Made by a program: the position numbers and the translations under genes. From contig CAAGDT010000031.1 of NCBI GenBank assembly GCA_900768675.1, forward strand, positions 1-20,836: 20,836 nt of DNA. Reading direction: 5' to 3'. This document shows positions 12,550 through 20,107 of the stretch, piece after piece. The notes under the pieces were generated by a model. The model saw only the letters and a program-made list of their open reading frames with translations, was not told the origin of the DNA and did not search any database. Position 1 is the stretch's first letter. Each line of letters opens with the position of its first letter. Source of the stretch: Oscillospiraceae bacterium. GTDB lineage: Bacteria; Bacillota; Clostridia; Oscillospirales; Ruminococcaceae.

Positions 12550-14373
12550 TTATTCCTCGGCTTTTATCTTCTCCGCATGGTCGTTTTCAATATCGGGGAA
12601 TACCGAAAGCATAGGCTGCTCTTCTTTTTTCTTGATATTTCTGTTAACGTAGTTGCGGGTAATCTTAACGACTGTTCCCGAAAGGATAAGTACGCCGATA
12701 AGGTTAGGTATTGCCATAAGAGCGTTAAGAGTATCAGCAATATCCCAGGCAAGCTGTAAATTCATCGTGCAGCCCACAACTATAAAGCATACGAATATTA
12801 TCTTGTACACAACCGTAGCCTTTGTACCGAACAGGTATTCCAGCGACTTTGTTCCGTAGAAGGACCAGCCCAGTACAGTAGAGAATGCAAACAGAAGAAT
12901 AGCAACCGCAAGCAGCTTACCTGCAACAGAGCCAAGGCGCATGCTGAATGCGTAGGTTACAAGGGGTACGCCGTTTACCTCGTTTATCTCAACGGAGGTT
13001 ATAACAGGATTTCCCTTCTCGTCAACCATAAGCGTTCCGTCGGCGTTCTTTCCCTGAATACCCTTTATTTCCATTACGTTTGCATAAGTATAATCGCTTT
13101 CGCCGGTGGCGTTTTCAGCGTTCTTGAGCTTTAATGTGATTTCCTGCCCGTAAACGGTTTTTCCTGCAACCTCGGTGTAGGTTCCAACCTCTGCGTCTGC
13201 GCCTACAAGCTCAAGCTTGGGGTTTATGTTGTCGTCGATAAGGCTTACCACGCCGCCGTCGGTACTCTGATGAATTTCAAAATACTGTCCCTCGGTGGAG
13301 ATATTTGCAACTGCGTCGTTGAAGGTAGCGGAGTTTGCAGGGCTGGAAAGAAGTACGAAGGCTGTAAGGGTGCAGACGATGATTGTATCAAAGAATACCT
13401 CGAAAATGCCCCACATACCCTGTACAACAGGCTCCTTTACGTCGGAAGCGGAGTGAACCATAACCGAAGAGCCAAGACCTGCTTCGTTGGAGAAAACGCC
13501 TCTCTTGAAGCCCATTGTGATTGCACGCATAAGAACATATCCGCCTACGCCGCCTGCAATAGCGCTGAAATTAAAGGCATTGTTGAAAATGCTGGAGAAA
13601 ACGTAGGGAATCTGGGAAGCGTTTGAGAAGAAGATTATAAGACAGCCTACTATGTAGAAAAGCGCCATAAAGGGAACAAGCTTTTCGGTAACGCTTCCTA
13701 TACGCTTGATACCGCCTACGATTACGAGGGCGCAGATTACTGCAAGCACAATACCCGTAATAATTGTGGGGATATTGAAGTTGGAAGCCATAGCGCTGGA
13801 GATTGAGTTTACCTGGGTCATATTTCCTATACCGAAGGAGGCAAGCACGCAGAATACTGCGAACAGTATTGCAAGCACCTTAGCGGGCTTCTTCATGTGC
13901 TTTTTAGCACCAACGCCGTCCTGTAAATAGTACATAGCGCCGCCGGACCATTCGCCCTTGGGGTTCTTTCTGCGGTAGTAGATACCGAGTACGTTTTCGG
14001 AGTAGTTGGTCATCATTCCGAAGAAGGCTGAAATCCACATCCAGAAAACTGCGCCGGGACCGCCGATTGCAATAGCGGTTGCAACGCCCGCAATATTTCC
14101 CGTACCGATTGTTGCCGCAAGAGCGGTAGAAAGCGCCTGGAACTGGGAAATCGCTTTCTTCTCCTTTGTTTTTGTAACGGATTTCTTTTTGAAAATTGCA
14201 AGTATCGTCTGGTCGAGCCAGTGCTTTATTTTCGTAACCTGAAAGAAATTCGTCCTTATTGTCATGTAAATTCCGGTGCAGATAATAAGTATCAGCATAG
14301 GAACGCCCCATACAACGTTATTAATAGCGCCGTTTACGTCTGAAATAACCTGAATAATTCCGTCCACTTTCAT
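12550..14373 (-). CDS. Sodium:alanine/glycine symporter family protein (AlsT/AgcS), with large insert
   Basis: A 607-residue membrane carrier of the alanine-or-glycine:cation symporter family, which imports small amino acids with Na+. Diagnostic blocks are ATIGTGNIAGVATAIAIGGP (about 87-106), a WSGGAMYYLQDGVG motif (142-155), MGFKRGVFSNEAGLGS (287-302) and LLFAFSTVLGWSFYGTKSLE (493-512). Family members are usually about 450-490 residues. Here about 125 extra residues (about 347-474) lie between two helices. They are rich in Asp, Asn, Gly and Val, look beta-structured and probably face outside. The C-terminus is charged and cytosolic. The start is the ATG at 14373, behind GGAAAGGA. An upstream in-frame ATG (14433) lies within the -35 box. 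Confidence 0.93.
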   Translation of the reverse strand: MKVDGIIQVISDVNGAINNVVWGVPMLILIICTGIYMTIRTNFFQVTKIKHWLDQTILAIFKKKSVTKTKEKKAISQFQALSTALAATIGTGNIAGVATAIAIGGPGAVFWMWISAFFGMMTNYSENVLGIYYRRKNPKGEWSGGAMYYLQDGVGAKKHMKKPAKVLAILFAVFCVLASFGIGNMTQVNSISSAMASNFNIPTIITGIVLAVICALVIVGGIKRIGSVTEKLVPFMALFYIVGCLIIFFSNASQIPYVFSSIFNNAFNFSAIAGGVGGYVLMRAITMGFKRGVFSNEAGLGSSVMVHSASDVKEPVVQGMWGIFEVFFDTIIVCTLTAFVLLSSPANSATFNDAVANISTEGQYFEIHQSTDGGVVSLIDDNINPKLELVGADAEVGTYTEVAGKTVYGQEITLKLKNAENATGESDYTYANVMEIKGIQGKNADGTLMVDEKGNPVITSVEINEVNGVPLVTYAFSMRLGSVAGKLLAVAILLFAFSTVLGWSFYGTKSLEYLFGTKATVVYKIIFVCFIVVGCTMNLQLAWDIADTLNALMAIPNLIGVLILSGTVVKITRNYVNRNIKKKEEQPMLSVFPDIENDHAEKIKAEE

Positions 14374-14404
14374 TAGTCCTTTCCGAAAAAAATAATACGT
14401 TAAA

Positions 14405-14433
14405 ATTATAGCATTTACACATTGTTTTTGCAA
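14405..14433 (-). promoter_or_regulatory. Promoter of the AlsT-type gene
   Basis: Minus strand: TTGCAA (14433-14428), a 17-base spacer, TATAAT (14410-14405), about 31 bases before the ATG. The leader is too short for a known amino-acid riboswitch. Confidence 0.78.
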
Positions 14434-14460
14434 GACAGGATTATAAAAAATTCAAATTTC

Positions 14461-14482
14461 GTATAATTCAACAAAATTATAC
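14461..14482. other. AT-rich hairpin in the gap upstream of the AlsT-type gene
   Basis: GTATAATT / AATTATAC with loop CAACAA lies between the split TauE genes and the AlsT promoter. It may end leftward transcription from the TauE pair, but the T-tract is poor. The rest of 14434-14582 shows nothing clear. Confidence 0.35.
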
Positions 14483-14582
14483 CTTTTATTTAGGCAATAC
14501 CTACTAATTCTATGCTTTATTTTTGTGCATTTCCCCGCCGGAATTTCATATCCGTTAAAATTATATTGCTTTATATGGACAA

Positions 14583-14957
14583 TTATGTTTCTTTGTTTTT
14601 GGGTGCAGTCTGCTTTCCCCGATGAAACAGCTCCTTCAGACCCACTATAAGCAGAAGAACCCCGAACAGCTTCCGTATATAATCCTCGCTTGCTGTAAAC
14701 CCCGTAAAAAGCCCCAGTAGTGCGCCAATAACTCCTGCCGCAGCAGCAATCGGTATCATTTTCCACTCAATCAGCCCCGCTTTTGTGTGCATTATAATCG
14801 AAAGCAGGGCGGCAGGAAGAAAAAACAGCAGGTTTACCGCCTGAGCCTGCGTTTGTCCCAGTCCTGCAAACAAGGTAAGATAGATTATAAGCACAAAGCC
14901 GCCGCCAAGCCCCATTGAAGCCGCAATTCCCGCTAAAAATCCAGCAAGTATATTCAC
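14583..14957 (-). CDS. TauE/SafE-family half-permease, second of a split pair
   Basis: A 124-residue membrane protein with about four helices, half the usual TauE/SafE length (about 250). The first helix contains the glycine motif GIAASMGLGGGFVL seen at the start of each half-repeat of the family. The end is hydrophilic and basic (GKQTAPKNKET). The family is linked to export of sulfite, sulfoacetate or other organic anions; the substrate here is unknown. The GTG at 14957 is chosen over the ATG at 14972. GGAGGTGG (14970-14963) ends 5 bases before the GTG, and the GTG overlaps the stop of the preceding half-gene as GTGA. It probably pairs with that neighbour to make a full transporter. Confidence 0.8.
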   Translation of the reverse strand: MNILAGFLAGIAASMGLGGGFVLIIYLTLFAGLGQTQAQAVNLLFFLPAALLSIIMHTKAGLIEWKMIPIAAAAGVIGALLGLFTGFTASEDYIRKLFGVLLLIVGLKELFHRGKQTAPKNKET

Positions 14958-15310
14958 GAAAGCCACCTCCATGCAGAATACAGCAGTAAAACTCCGAAAA
15001 TCCGCCGAAGCAGGCTGTTATCCGTATTTTTCAGCAGTACCGACCCCACCGCCGCCCCGCCAAGACCTGCGGGGACTACGGAAAATACCGTTTCCCAGCT
15101 TACTGCCCCGCCGATAATGTAGCCTGCGGCGGAAACGAGGCTTAGAAAGAATATAAGCGCCACCGAGGTTGCGTGGCTTTTTCTTGCCTCAAGCCCGTTA
15201 AGCTCAAGGAGGGGTACTGCCGCAATACCGCCTCCCGAGCCGAAAAGCCCGTTCAAAAAGCCGCTTACAAGCCCGATAACCCCGCAGAAGGTCTTACTGC
15301 CCTTTTTCAT
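14954..15310 (-). CDS. TauE/SafE-family half-permease, first of a split pair
   Basis: A 118-residue protein with about four helices. GFLNGLFGSGGGIAAVPLL near residues 17-35 is the family's half-repeat motif. ARKSHATSVALIF follows, a well-conserved block in the N-terminal half of full-length TauE proteins. The C-terminus ends RRIFGVLLLYSAWRWLS, matching the junction where full-length members continue into the second half. The ATG at 15310 is preferred over one 42 bases upstream because AGAGGT sits about 9 bases before it. No good promoter was found in 15311-15416, though that gap is shared with the rightward kinase promoter. Confidence 0.8.
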   Translation of the reverse strand: MKKGSKTFCGVIGLVSGFLNGLFGSGGGIAAVPLLELNGLEARKSHATSVALIFFLSLVSAAGYIIGGAVSWETVFSVVPAGLGGAAVGSVLLKNTDNSLLRRIFGVLLLYSAWRWLS

Positions 15311-15416
15311 AGCTTTATACCTCTTAAAGCAGATTTTTCTGTAAACCGGCAAAAATTACCATAATTTTACAGAGAGTAAAATATAAGAAGAATTTTCAAA
15401 TTTCTTTTGCAAATTA

Positions 15417-15445
15417 TTGACAAATTCAGCCTGATGATATATAAT
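15417..15445 (+). promoter_or_regulatory. Perfect-consensus promoter of the tyrosine-kinase/surface-protein operon
   Basis: TTGACA (15417-15422), a 17-base spacer, TATAAT (15440-15445): every base matches the sigma-A consensus. Transcription would start near 15452. No internal promoter or terminator was found through 19891. Confidence 0.88.
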
Positions 15446-15489
15446 AATAAGGAATATAATTGCGTCATGCGCCGAAAGGAGAACCGTTT

Positions 15490-16239
15490 TTGGCAGGATT
15501 TGACGAATACTCTGCCGACTCGGTTACAAGGCAGTTTATAATTAACGAAAATACTCCCTTTATTATATCCGAAACCTACGGAAAGATACGCACAAACCTT
15601 ATTTCCGCCATGAAGGAGCAGGGCTATAACGGCGCAGTTATCACAAGCCAGTGCCGGGGCGAGGGAAAAACCACCACGGCGATTAATCTGGGCATTTCCA
15701 TAAGCCGCCTTGACAAGCGGGTGCTGCTTATTGACGCAGATATGCGCCGACCGGGAGCACATACGCTTTTAAGGCTTAAGAACCGCTTGGGACTCAGCAG
15801 TATTCTTCTGGGCGAATGTGACGTTTACAGCGGCATAAATACCGACGTAAGAAACAACTTTCACGTTATGACTGCGGGCAGACTGCCCTCAAATCCTGCG
15901 GAGCTGCTTGGCGGAGCGGATATGGAGCGGCTTGTACGGCTTTTATATGAATTTTACGATTATATTATTATAGATACTCCGCCCTTGTGTATTGCGGGCG
16001 ACTCTCTGCTTTTCAGAGGCTATACCGCAGGAGCGGCGCTTGTTGTGCGGGAGAATAAAACAACCCATTCGGAGCTTTCCGACGCCCTTACGGCGATAAA
16101 CGTTTCCCGCACCCACCTTCTCGGCGTAATCAAGACCCACTGCATTTTAAAGTACGACAAAAGCTCGGACTACCGCAGCTGCGTACCCGAGGACGAGGAG
16201 GAGAACGACGAAAAGGACGAGGACAGGCTGGAAGAATAG
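15490..16239 (+). CDS. CpsD/CapB-family tyrosine-protein kinase (BY-kinase)
   Basis: A 249-residue cytosolic P-loop kinase of the bacterial tyrosine-kinase family, which normally regulates capsule or exopolysaccharide assembly with a membrane activator (CpsC/Wzz). SETYGKIRTNL is followed by Walker A (RGEGKTTT, Lys60), Walker A' (LLIDADMRRP, 79-88) and Walker B (IIIDTPP, 159-165). The C-terminus is unusual: instead of a tyrosine cluster it has two separated Tyr (KYDKSSDY) and then a strongly acidic tail. No activator gene is adjacent. The TTG at 15490 is used because AAAGGAG (15475-15481) lies 8 bases upstream; an in-frame TTG at 15460 is too near the start site. First gene of the operon. Confidence 0.88.
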   Translation: MAGFDEYSADSVTRQFIINENTPFIISETYGKIRTNLISAMKEQGYNGAVITSQCRGEGKTTTAINLGISISRLDKRVLLIDADMRRPGAHTLLRLKNRLGLSSILLGECDVYSGINTDVRNNFHVMTAGRLPSNPAELLGGADMERLVRLLYEFYDYIIIDTPPLCIAGDSLLFRGYTAGAALVVRENKTTHSELSDALTAINVSRTHLLGVIKTHCILKYDKSSDYRSCVPEDEEENDEKDEDRLEE

Positions 16240-16290
16240 GGCGCACCGTAATTATTCGGCGCTGTTCAGTTATTTTGGAGCGTGATTTAT

Positions 16291-17337
16291 TTGGCGGTTA
16301 TTGCGGCTTTGCCTTTTCTGCTGGCGGGCGCAGGCTTTATCTGTCGTGGCGGAAGGCGCAAGGCGCTTTACTGCGGGGTATTCGGTCTGCTTATTTTTCT
16401 TGGTGCAGTCCTGCTGAGCGGCGGGTCTTTCTATGAAAAGACAATTGCCCTTTTCGGTATTCTTCCGAAGCTTTCCTTTAACTCGATGTCAAGGCTTGCC
16501 GAGCCTCCCGCCTATGCGGTAACGGCAAAGGCGGTTTCTGCCCTTTCGGGCGGGGCGGATATATTCTTTCTGATAACCTCGGCAGTAAGTTCTGCTGCCG
16601 CCGCCTATCTTGTTTACAGCAGGTGCAGCGTGGTGTATGCAGGCGGACTTGCCTTTGTACTTACCGGCTTTTTCCTTTGCGGAGAGTGGAACGGCTGCAT
16701 ATTCGCAGCGGTGCTTATCTGCGGCTTTGCTATGCGGTATGCCTGCGAAAAAAGGTTTTTCCGCTTTGCGGCTTATATTGTTTTTGCAGCCTGCTTTGAT
16801 ATGTCGGCTTTGCTTTTACTGCCGGTTTACTTTATGCTTATTCCCGAAAATCCGTTTATAACTGCGGCTTTTGCGGCTGTAACGGCTTCTTCGGCGCTTC
16901 TTTTCCCCGGATATACGGACAGGCTGTTCACTTCCCTTTACGGTCGGTATTCTCCTGTTTCGCAGGAAATCCCCGCCGTAATTGCAGTCGGAGCGATTAC
17001 GCTTCTTGTGCTTTGCCTTATTGCATATAAGCTGCTCCGTCAGCGGGGCGAATATCCGATGCTTTGTCTGCGGCTATTGTTTTTCGGGGCGGCGTTTTCC
17101 CTGCTTTCCCTTTTTGACAGCAGGTTCTTCCCCGTGGCGCTGATGACCTTTCTTCCCGGGGCATTAACCCTTACCTCAGAGCTTTTCGGGGTTGCCTCCT
17201 CACTTATGGAGCTTACCTTTAAGGAGCGGCGCAAAGCGGCTTTCGCTGGGGCAGCGACAATATTTCTTGTTATCTATGGAATTTACTATATATTTCTTAT
17301 ATCATCGGGAGTTTTTGCTCCTTTGGAGGTAGCGTAA
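16291..17337 (+). CDS. EpsG-like polytopic membrane protein (possible polysaccharide polymerase)
   Basis: A 348-residue protein with about ten membrane helices. It fits a divergent EpsG/Wzy-like polymerase. RLAEPPAYAVTAKAVSAL resembles the family's 'EPGYxxLN' motif. FFLITSAVSSAAAAYLVY and a later MRYACEKRFFRFAAYIV ... SALLLLPVYF match the layout of the central helices. The usual His before 'SAL' reads Asp-Met. EpsG proteins are thought to polymerise exopolysaccharide repeats at the membrane; here that is inferred, and no glycosyltransferases are nearby. Start is uncertain: GGAG (16277-16280) suits the TTG at 16291, while an in-frame GTG at 16282 is too close to it. The next gene overlaps by one base. 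Confidence 0.6.
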   Translation: MAVIAALPFLLAGAGFICRGGRRKALYCGVFGLLIFLGAVLLSGGSFYEKTIALFGILPKLSFNSMSRLAEPPAYAVTAKAVSALSGGADIFFLITSAVSSAAAAYLVYSRCSVVYAGGLAFVLTGFFLCGEWNGCIFAAVLICGFAMRYACEKRFFRFAAYIVFAACFDMSALLLLPVYFMLIPENPFITAAFAAVTASSALLFPGYTDRLFTSLYGRYSPVSQEIPAVIAVGAITLLVLCLIAYKLLRQRGEYPMLCLRLLFFGAAFSLLSLFDSRFFPVALMTFLPGALTLTSELFGVASSLMELTFKERRKAAFAGAATIFLVIYGIYYIFLISSGVFAPLEVA

Positions 17338-17882
17338 TGCTGGGAGCGGCTTTAGACGGCTTTGCTGCAAGACACAAGCGGTTTGCCGGATATGCGGAAA
17401 AACGGATATACCTGTTTTTCTCAACGAATATGACCGCAAATGTGTGCGCCTGCTGCGCCTGCACCTTCGGGGCGGGGCTTATCGGTGCCTACGGCGGCTC
17501 GGAGCTGCTTTACATTATAGCCTTTGTTATAATGTCGGTTCTCTGGGCGCAGGCTTCCCTGCTGAGCGGCTTTCGCAGACAATGGTTCTTCCTCTTTTTT
17601 GCGGCAGCCTTCCTCCTGCTCCCACATATTTTCATAGACGCCGCAGACAACGAAACAAGAGCGGCACAGCTTACGGCGCTTGGAGACGTGCTTGCGTACA
17701 TTTCCCGCTTTATTTCCGAATATTCTCTTGCACTCCTGCGAAAAGCGGGGCTTGAGGGACTTTCGGCAACAGGCGCATTTCTGGGCTGTTCGGCGTTTCT
17801 CTGGGCGGCAGGCTTTTATATCCGCCTTAACGCAAGACATTCCCGTTTTTACTGCAAAACAAGAATCAATCAGATAAATTAG
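17337..17882 (+). CDS. Unrecognised four-helix membrane protein
   Basis: I do not recognise this family. The 181-residue protein has about four predicted membrane helices (about 31-51, 56-77, 82-100 and 147-163), with a hydrophilic stretch between the third and fourth. A Cys cluster, C37-x-C39-C40-x-C42, sits at the start of helix 1. The tail is basic (ARHSRFYCKTR). The ATG overlaps the EpsG-like stop by one base, and GGAGGT lies about 7 bases upstream, so it is coupled to that gene. Being placed between a putative polymerase and a wall-anchored protein suggests a role in making or displaying a surface product. It could also be an archaic stage-II-M-like or exosortase-like fold; no motif proves this. 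Confidence 0.7.
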   Translation: MLGAALDGFAARHKRFAGYAEKRIYLFFSTNMTANVCACCACTFGAGLIGAYGGSELLYIIAFVIMSVLWAQASLLSGFRRQWFFLFFAAAFLLLPHIFIDAADNETRAAQLTALGDVLAYISRFISEYSLALLRKAGLEGLSATGAFLGCSAFLWAAGFYIRLNARHSRFYCKTRINQIN

Positions 17883-17905
17883 CAAACTGAGAAAGGAATT
17901 GCTTT

Positions 17906-19891
17906 ATGAAACTGAAAAAGATATTATCCGTAATACTTTCGGCGGCGATGGCTCTTACCTGCGCCTTTGGAATGTGCGCTTCGTTGCACGCAGCGGAGGT
18001 AACGGGGTTTGTTGATTTCAATACAATTTTTCAGGGCACCGAATACGGCAGCCTTTCAGGCTTTCTTTATGTAAATAACCCTGCCGGAGGAGAGAATTAT
18101 AGTTTCAATCTTCGTGCCAACAACGAGGGAAAGCTTCCGACAATAATCACTTACAGCGATATGCAGGTGCTTGAAGCGCTGTACAATAACGGAGGAAAAA
18201 TCGTAACCCTTACTTTCAATATATACGACCCCGATACAGGTACGGATTATTCCTGTTACTTCAGCTCGAAGGACGTTGCTTCTCTGAGCAGTACTCAGAT
18301 GACAAATATCAATAACGCAGGCGGTATCAATATTGCACTAAAATTTTCTCCTGTTAAGGGTGAATCGAGGCTTAATATTCTCGGATATGACAAGCTTAAG
18401 GGTAATATAGGAATCCCGCTGAACTATAAGATTTCATACAATCCCTGGACTACTTTGCTTATTTCATCAGACCTTCCCACAACCGACGATATTTCCGTCT
18501 TCTCTATTGATACGGACAATAAAATCGGAAGCGTAAAAAAAGGAGTCAACGCAGCTTTTTCAATTGACGATAATTCAAGAAGCGGCGTATATTTCGTTTA
18601 TATTGAAAATGACAGCGAGAACATAACCAAAAAGGAAGCTGTCGCTATGCTTCGCAGCCTGCTGTTAAGCCATATCGGACTTACCGAAAGTGACATAAAC
18701 GGAGAGGATTTTACAAATCTCAAAACCTATATCGACGATGCTGTAAATACACTTAAAGCGGATATGGACGATTATGTAAAGCAGAGCGAGCTTGAAGGCC
18801 TTGTAACAAGATACATTGATAATAACAAGACTGCTCTTGTTGACGCAGTAATTGCCGACCAGCGGCTTGAGGATAAGATTGCGGATTCAATTGCAGATAT
18901 TCTCGGTGACGAGGTTACCCTGAGCCAGCAGAAGGCGCTTGTGGACTATATCAATAATCAGGTAACCGAAGAAGTTGCAAAGCAGATTGGCGCATACGGA
19001 ACCCCCTCCGATATTATCGTGCAGACCATTGATAAGGCTGTAAAGGACGCTATTGAAGAAAAGACGGTAAATCTCAGGGACGAGATAATTTCCGCAATCA
19101 CCAACGGAGTTTCGATTGCGGAATTTGTTGAAAGCCTTAAGGGCGATAAGGGAGATAAGGGCGACAAGGGAGACCAGGGTGAACAGGGTATCCAGGGACT
19201 TCCCGGCAAGGACGGCGCAGACGGCGTTGATGGCGAGGACTTTGAAGACTGGGCAATAAGAAACTACGGAAGCGTTCAGAACTTTATTAATGCAGTAGGC
19301 TTTGAAGGCTGGGCAAAGATAAATTACGGAAGCGTTGAAAATTTCATCAATTCCATTTCAAACAGCGGAAAATCCGCCTATGACCTTGCGGTTGAGGCGG
19401 GCTACAGAGGAACTCTTACGGAGTGGCTTGAATCCTTAAAGGGCAAGGACGGCAAATCCGCATACGAAATTGCGGTTGAAAACGGATTCAGCGGCAGCGA
19501 GAGGGAATGGCTGGAAGCCCTTGAGGGCGAGGACGGAAAGGACGGCGAGGACGGAAAGTCGGCTTATGAAATCGCCGTTGAAAACGGCTTCGAGGGAAGC
19601 GAGGAGGAGTGGCTGGATTCCTTATCGGGAGAAATCGTGTATGTTAACGGCACATACGAGGATATACCCACCTCGGGAAACGACATTGACGACGAGGAGG
19701 GTCCCGACCCCGACGATGAAACCGGCGACGACGCAACCCTTGACGATGATGTACAGTCCGGTTATAATCCCGGCAACAGCACCAGCACAAACCCGGCAAC
19801 GGGCGCAGCAATAGGAATAATTCTTCCCGTGGCAGCGGTAGGCTCCGTTCTTCTCGTTAAGAAAGGCAAGCGCAGAAGAGGAAGAAGATAA
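17906..19891 (+). CDS. Sortase-type surface protein with helical stalk, collagen-like triplets and GKSAY/EWL repeats
   Basis: A 661-residue exported protein. Residues 1-30 are a signal peptide (KLKKILSVILSAAMALTCA, cut near LHAAE). Residues about 31-240 are a beta-rich domain I do not recognise. Residues about 245-410 are helical and likely a coiled-coil stalk. Residues 413-445 are 11 Gly-X-Y triplets (GDK x3, then GDQ GEQ GIQ). Two NYGSVxNFIN repeats follow. Then three repeats begin GKSAY at 488, 516 and 550 and end EWL. An acidic Asp/Glu spacer precedes NPATG (629-633), a hydrophobic helix and KKGKRRRGRR: a wall-sorting signal of NPxTG type. Likely a cell-surface adhesin or scaffold. It lies 23 bases after the preceding gene, with no promoter between. 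Confidence 0.88.
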   Translation: MKLKKILSVILSAAMALTCAFGMCASLHAAEVTGFVDFNTIFQGTEYGSLSGFLYVNNPAGGENYSFNLRANNEGKLPTIITYSDMQVLEALYNNGGKIVTLTFNIYDPDTGTDYSCYFSSKDVASLSSTQMTNINNAGGINIALKFSPVKGESRLNILGYDKLKGNIGIPLNYKISYNPWTTLLISSDLPTTDDISVFSIDTDNKIGSVKKGVNAAFSIDDNSRSGVYFVYIENDSENITKKEAVAMLRSLLLSHIGLTESDINGEDFTNLKTYIDDAVNTLKADMDDYVKQSELEGLVTRYIDNNKTALVDAVIADQRLEDKIADSIADILGDEVTLSQQKALVDYINNQVTEEVAKQIGAYGTPSDIIVQTIDKAVKDAIEEKTVNLRDEIISAITNGVSIAEFVESLKGDKGDKGDKGDQGEQGIQGLPGKDGADGVDGEDFEDWAIRNYGSVQNFINAVGFEGWAKINYGSVENFINSISNSGKSAYDLAVEAGYRGTLTEWLESLKGKDGKSAYEIAVENGFSGSEREWLEALEGEDGKDGEDGKSAYEIAVENGFEGSEEEWLDSLSGEIVYVNGTYEDIPTSGNDIDDEEGPDPDDETGDDATLDDDVQSGYNPGNSTSTNPATGAAIGIILPVAAVGSVLLVKKGKRRRGRR

Positions 19892-19894
19892 GAG

Positions 19895-19929
19895 AAAAAT
19901 TCCCGTAACGGTTCGTTACGGGAATTTTT
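19895..19929. terminator. Strong terminator after the surface protein
   Basis: A 16-bp perfect stem AAAAATTCCCGTAACG and its complement, with a GTT loop and T5 tail. The A-run on the left makes it usable from both sides. Confidence 0.93.
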
Positions 19930-19933
19930 GTAA

Positions 19934-20050
19934 TGAATAAAGAAGAATGAATAATGAATAGTGAATAATTATGGTGCGCCTTCGGCGCATTATTTAAAAT
20001 CGCCGCGAAGCGGCACCTTTATTATTCTTTATTCTTTATTCATTATTCAC
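19934..20050. repeat. MITE-like imperfect inverted-repeat element
   Basis: Two AT-rich arms of about 40 bases, built of GAATAAT/GAATAAA units on the left and ATTATTC/TTTATTC units on the right, pair at roughly 80% identity by eye. They close on GGTGC (19973-19977) / GCACC (20013-20017). Between them are two GC hairpins: TGCGCC-TTC-GGCGCA (19975-19989) and GCCGC-GAA-GCGGC (20002-20014). No ORF is inside. It looks like a small non-autonomous or REP-type repeat between two genes. Confidence 0.6.
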
Positions 20051-20107
20051 TTTTCAATAGATTTACTTTTCCGCAGGACTGAAATTCCGGCAGCATTATG
20101 GAAAATT

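Noticed and set aside
14374..14404. Amino-acid riboswitch upstream of the AlsT-type gene
   Set aside because: The predicted leader is only about 25 bases long, too short for a glycine or other aptamer.
14954..14972. Split TauE as a frameshift or sequencing error
   Set aside because: The second half has its own well-spaced GGAGGTGG and a GTGA stop/start overlap, which fits normal translational coupling better than a random frameshift.
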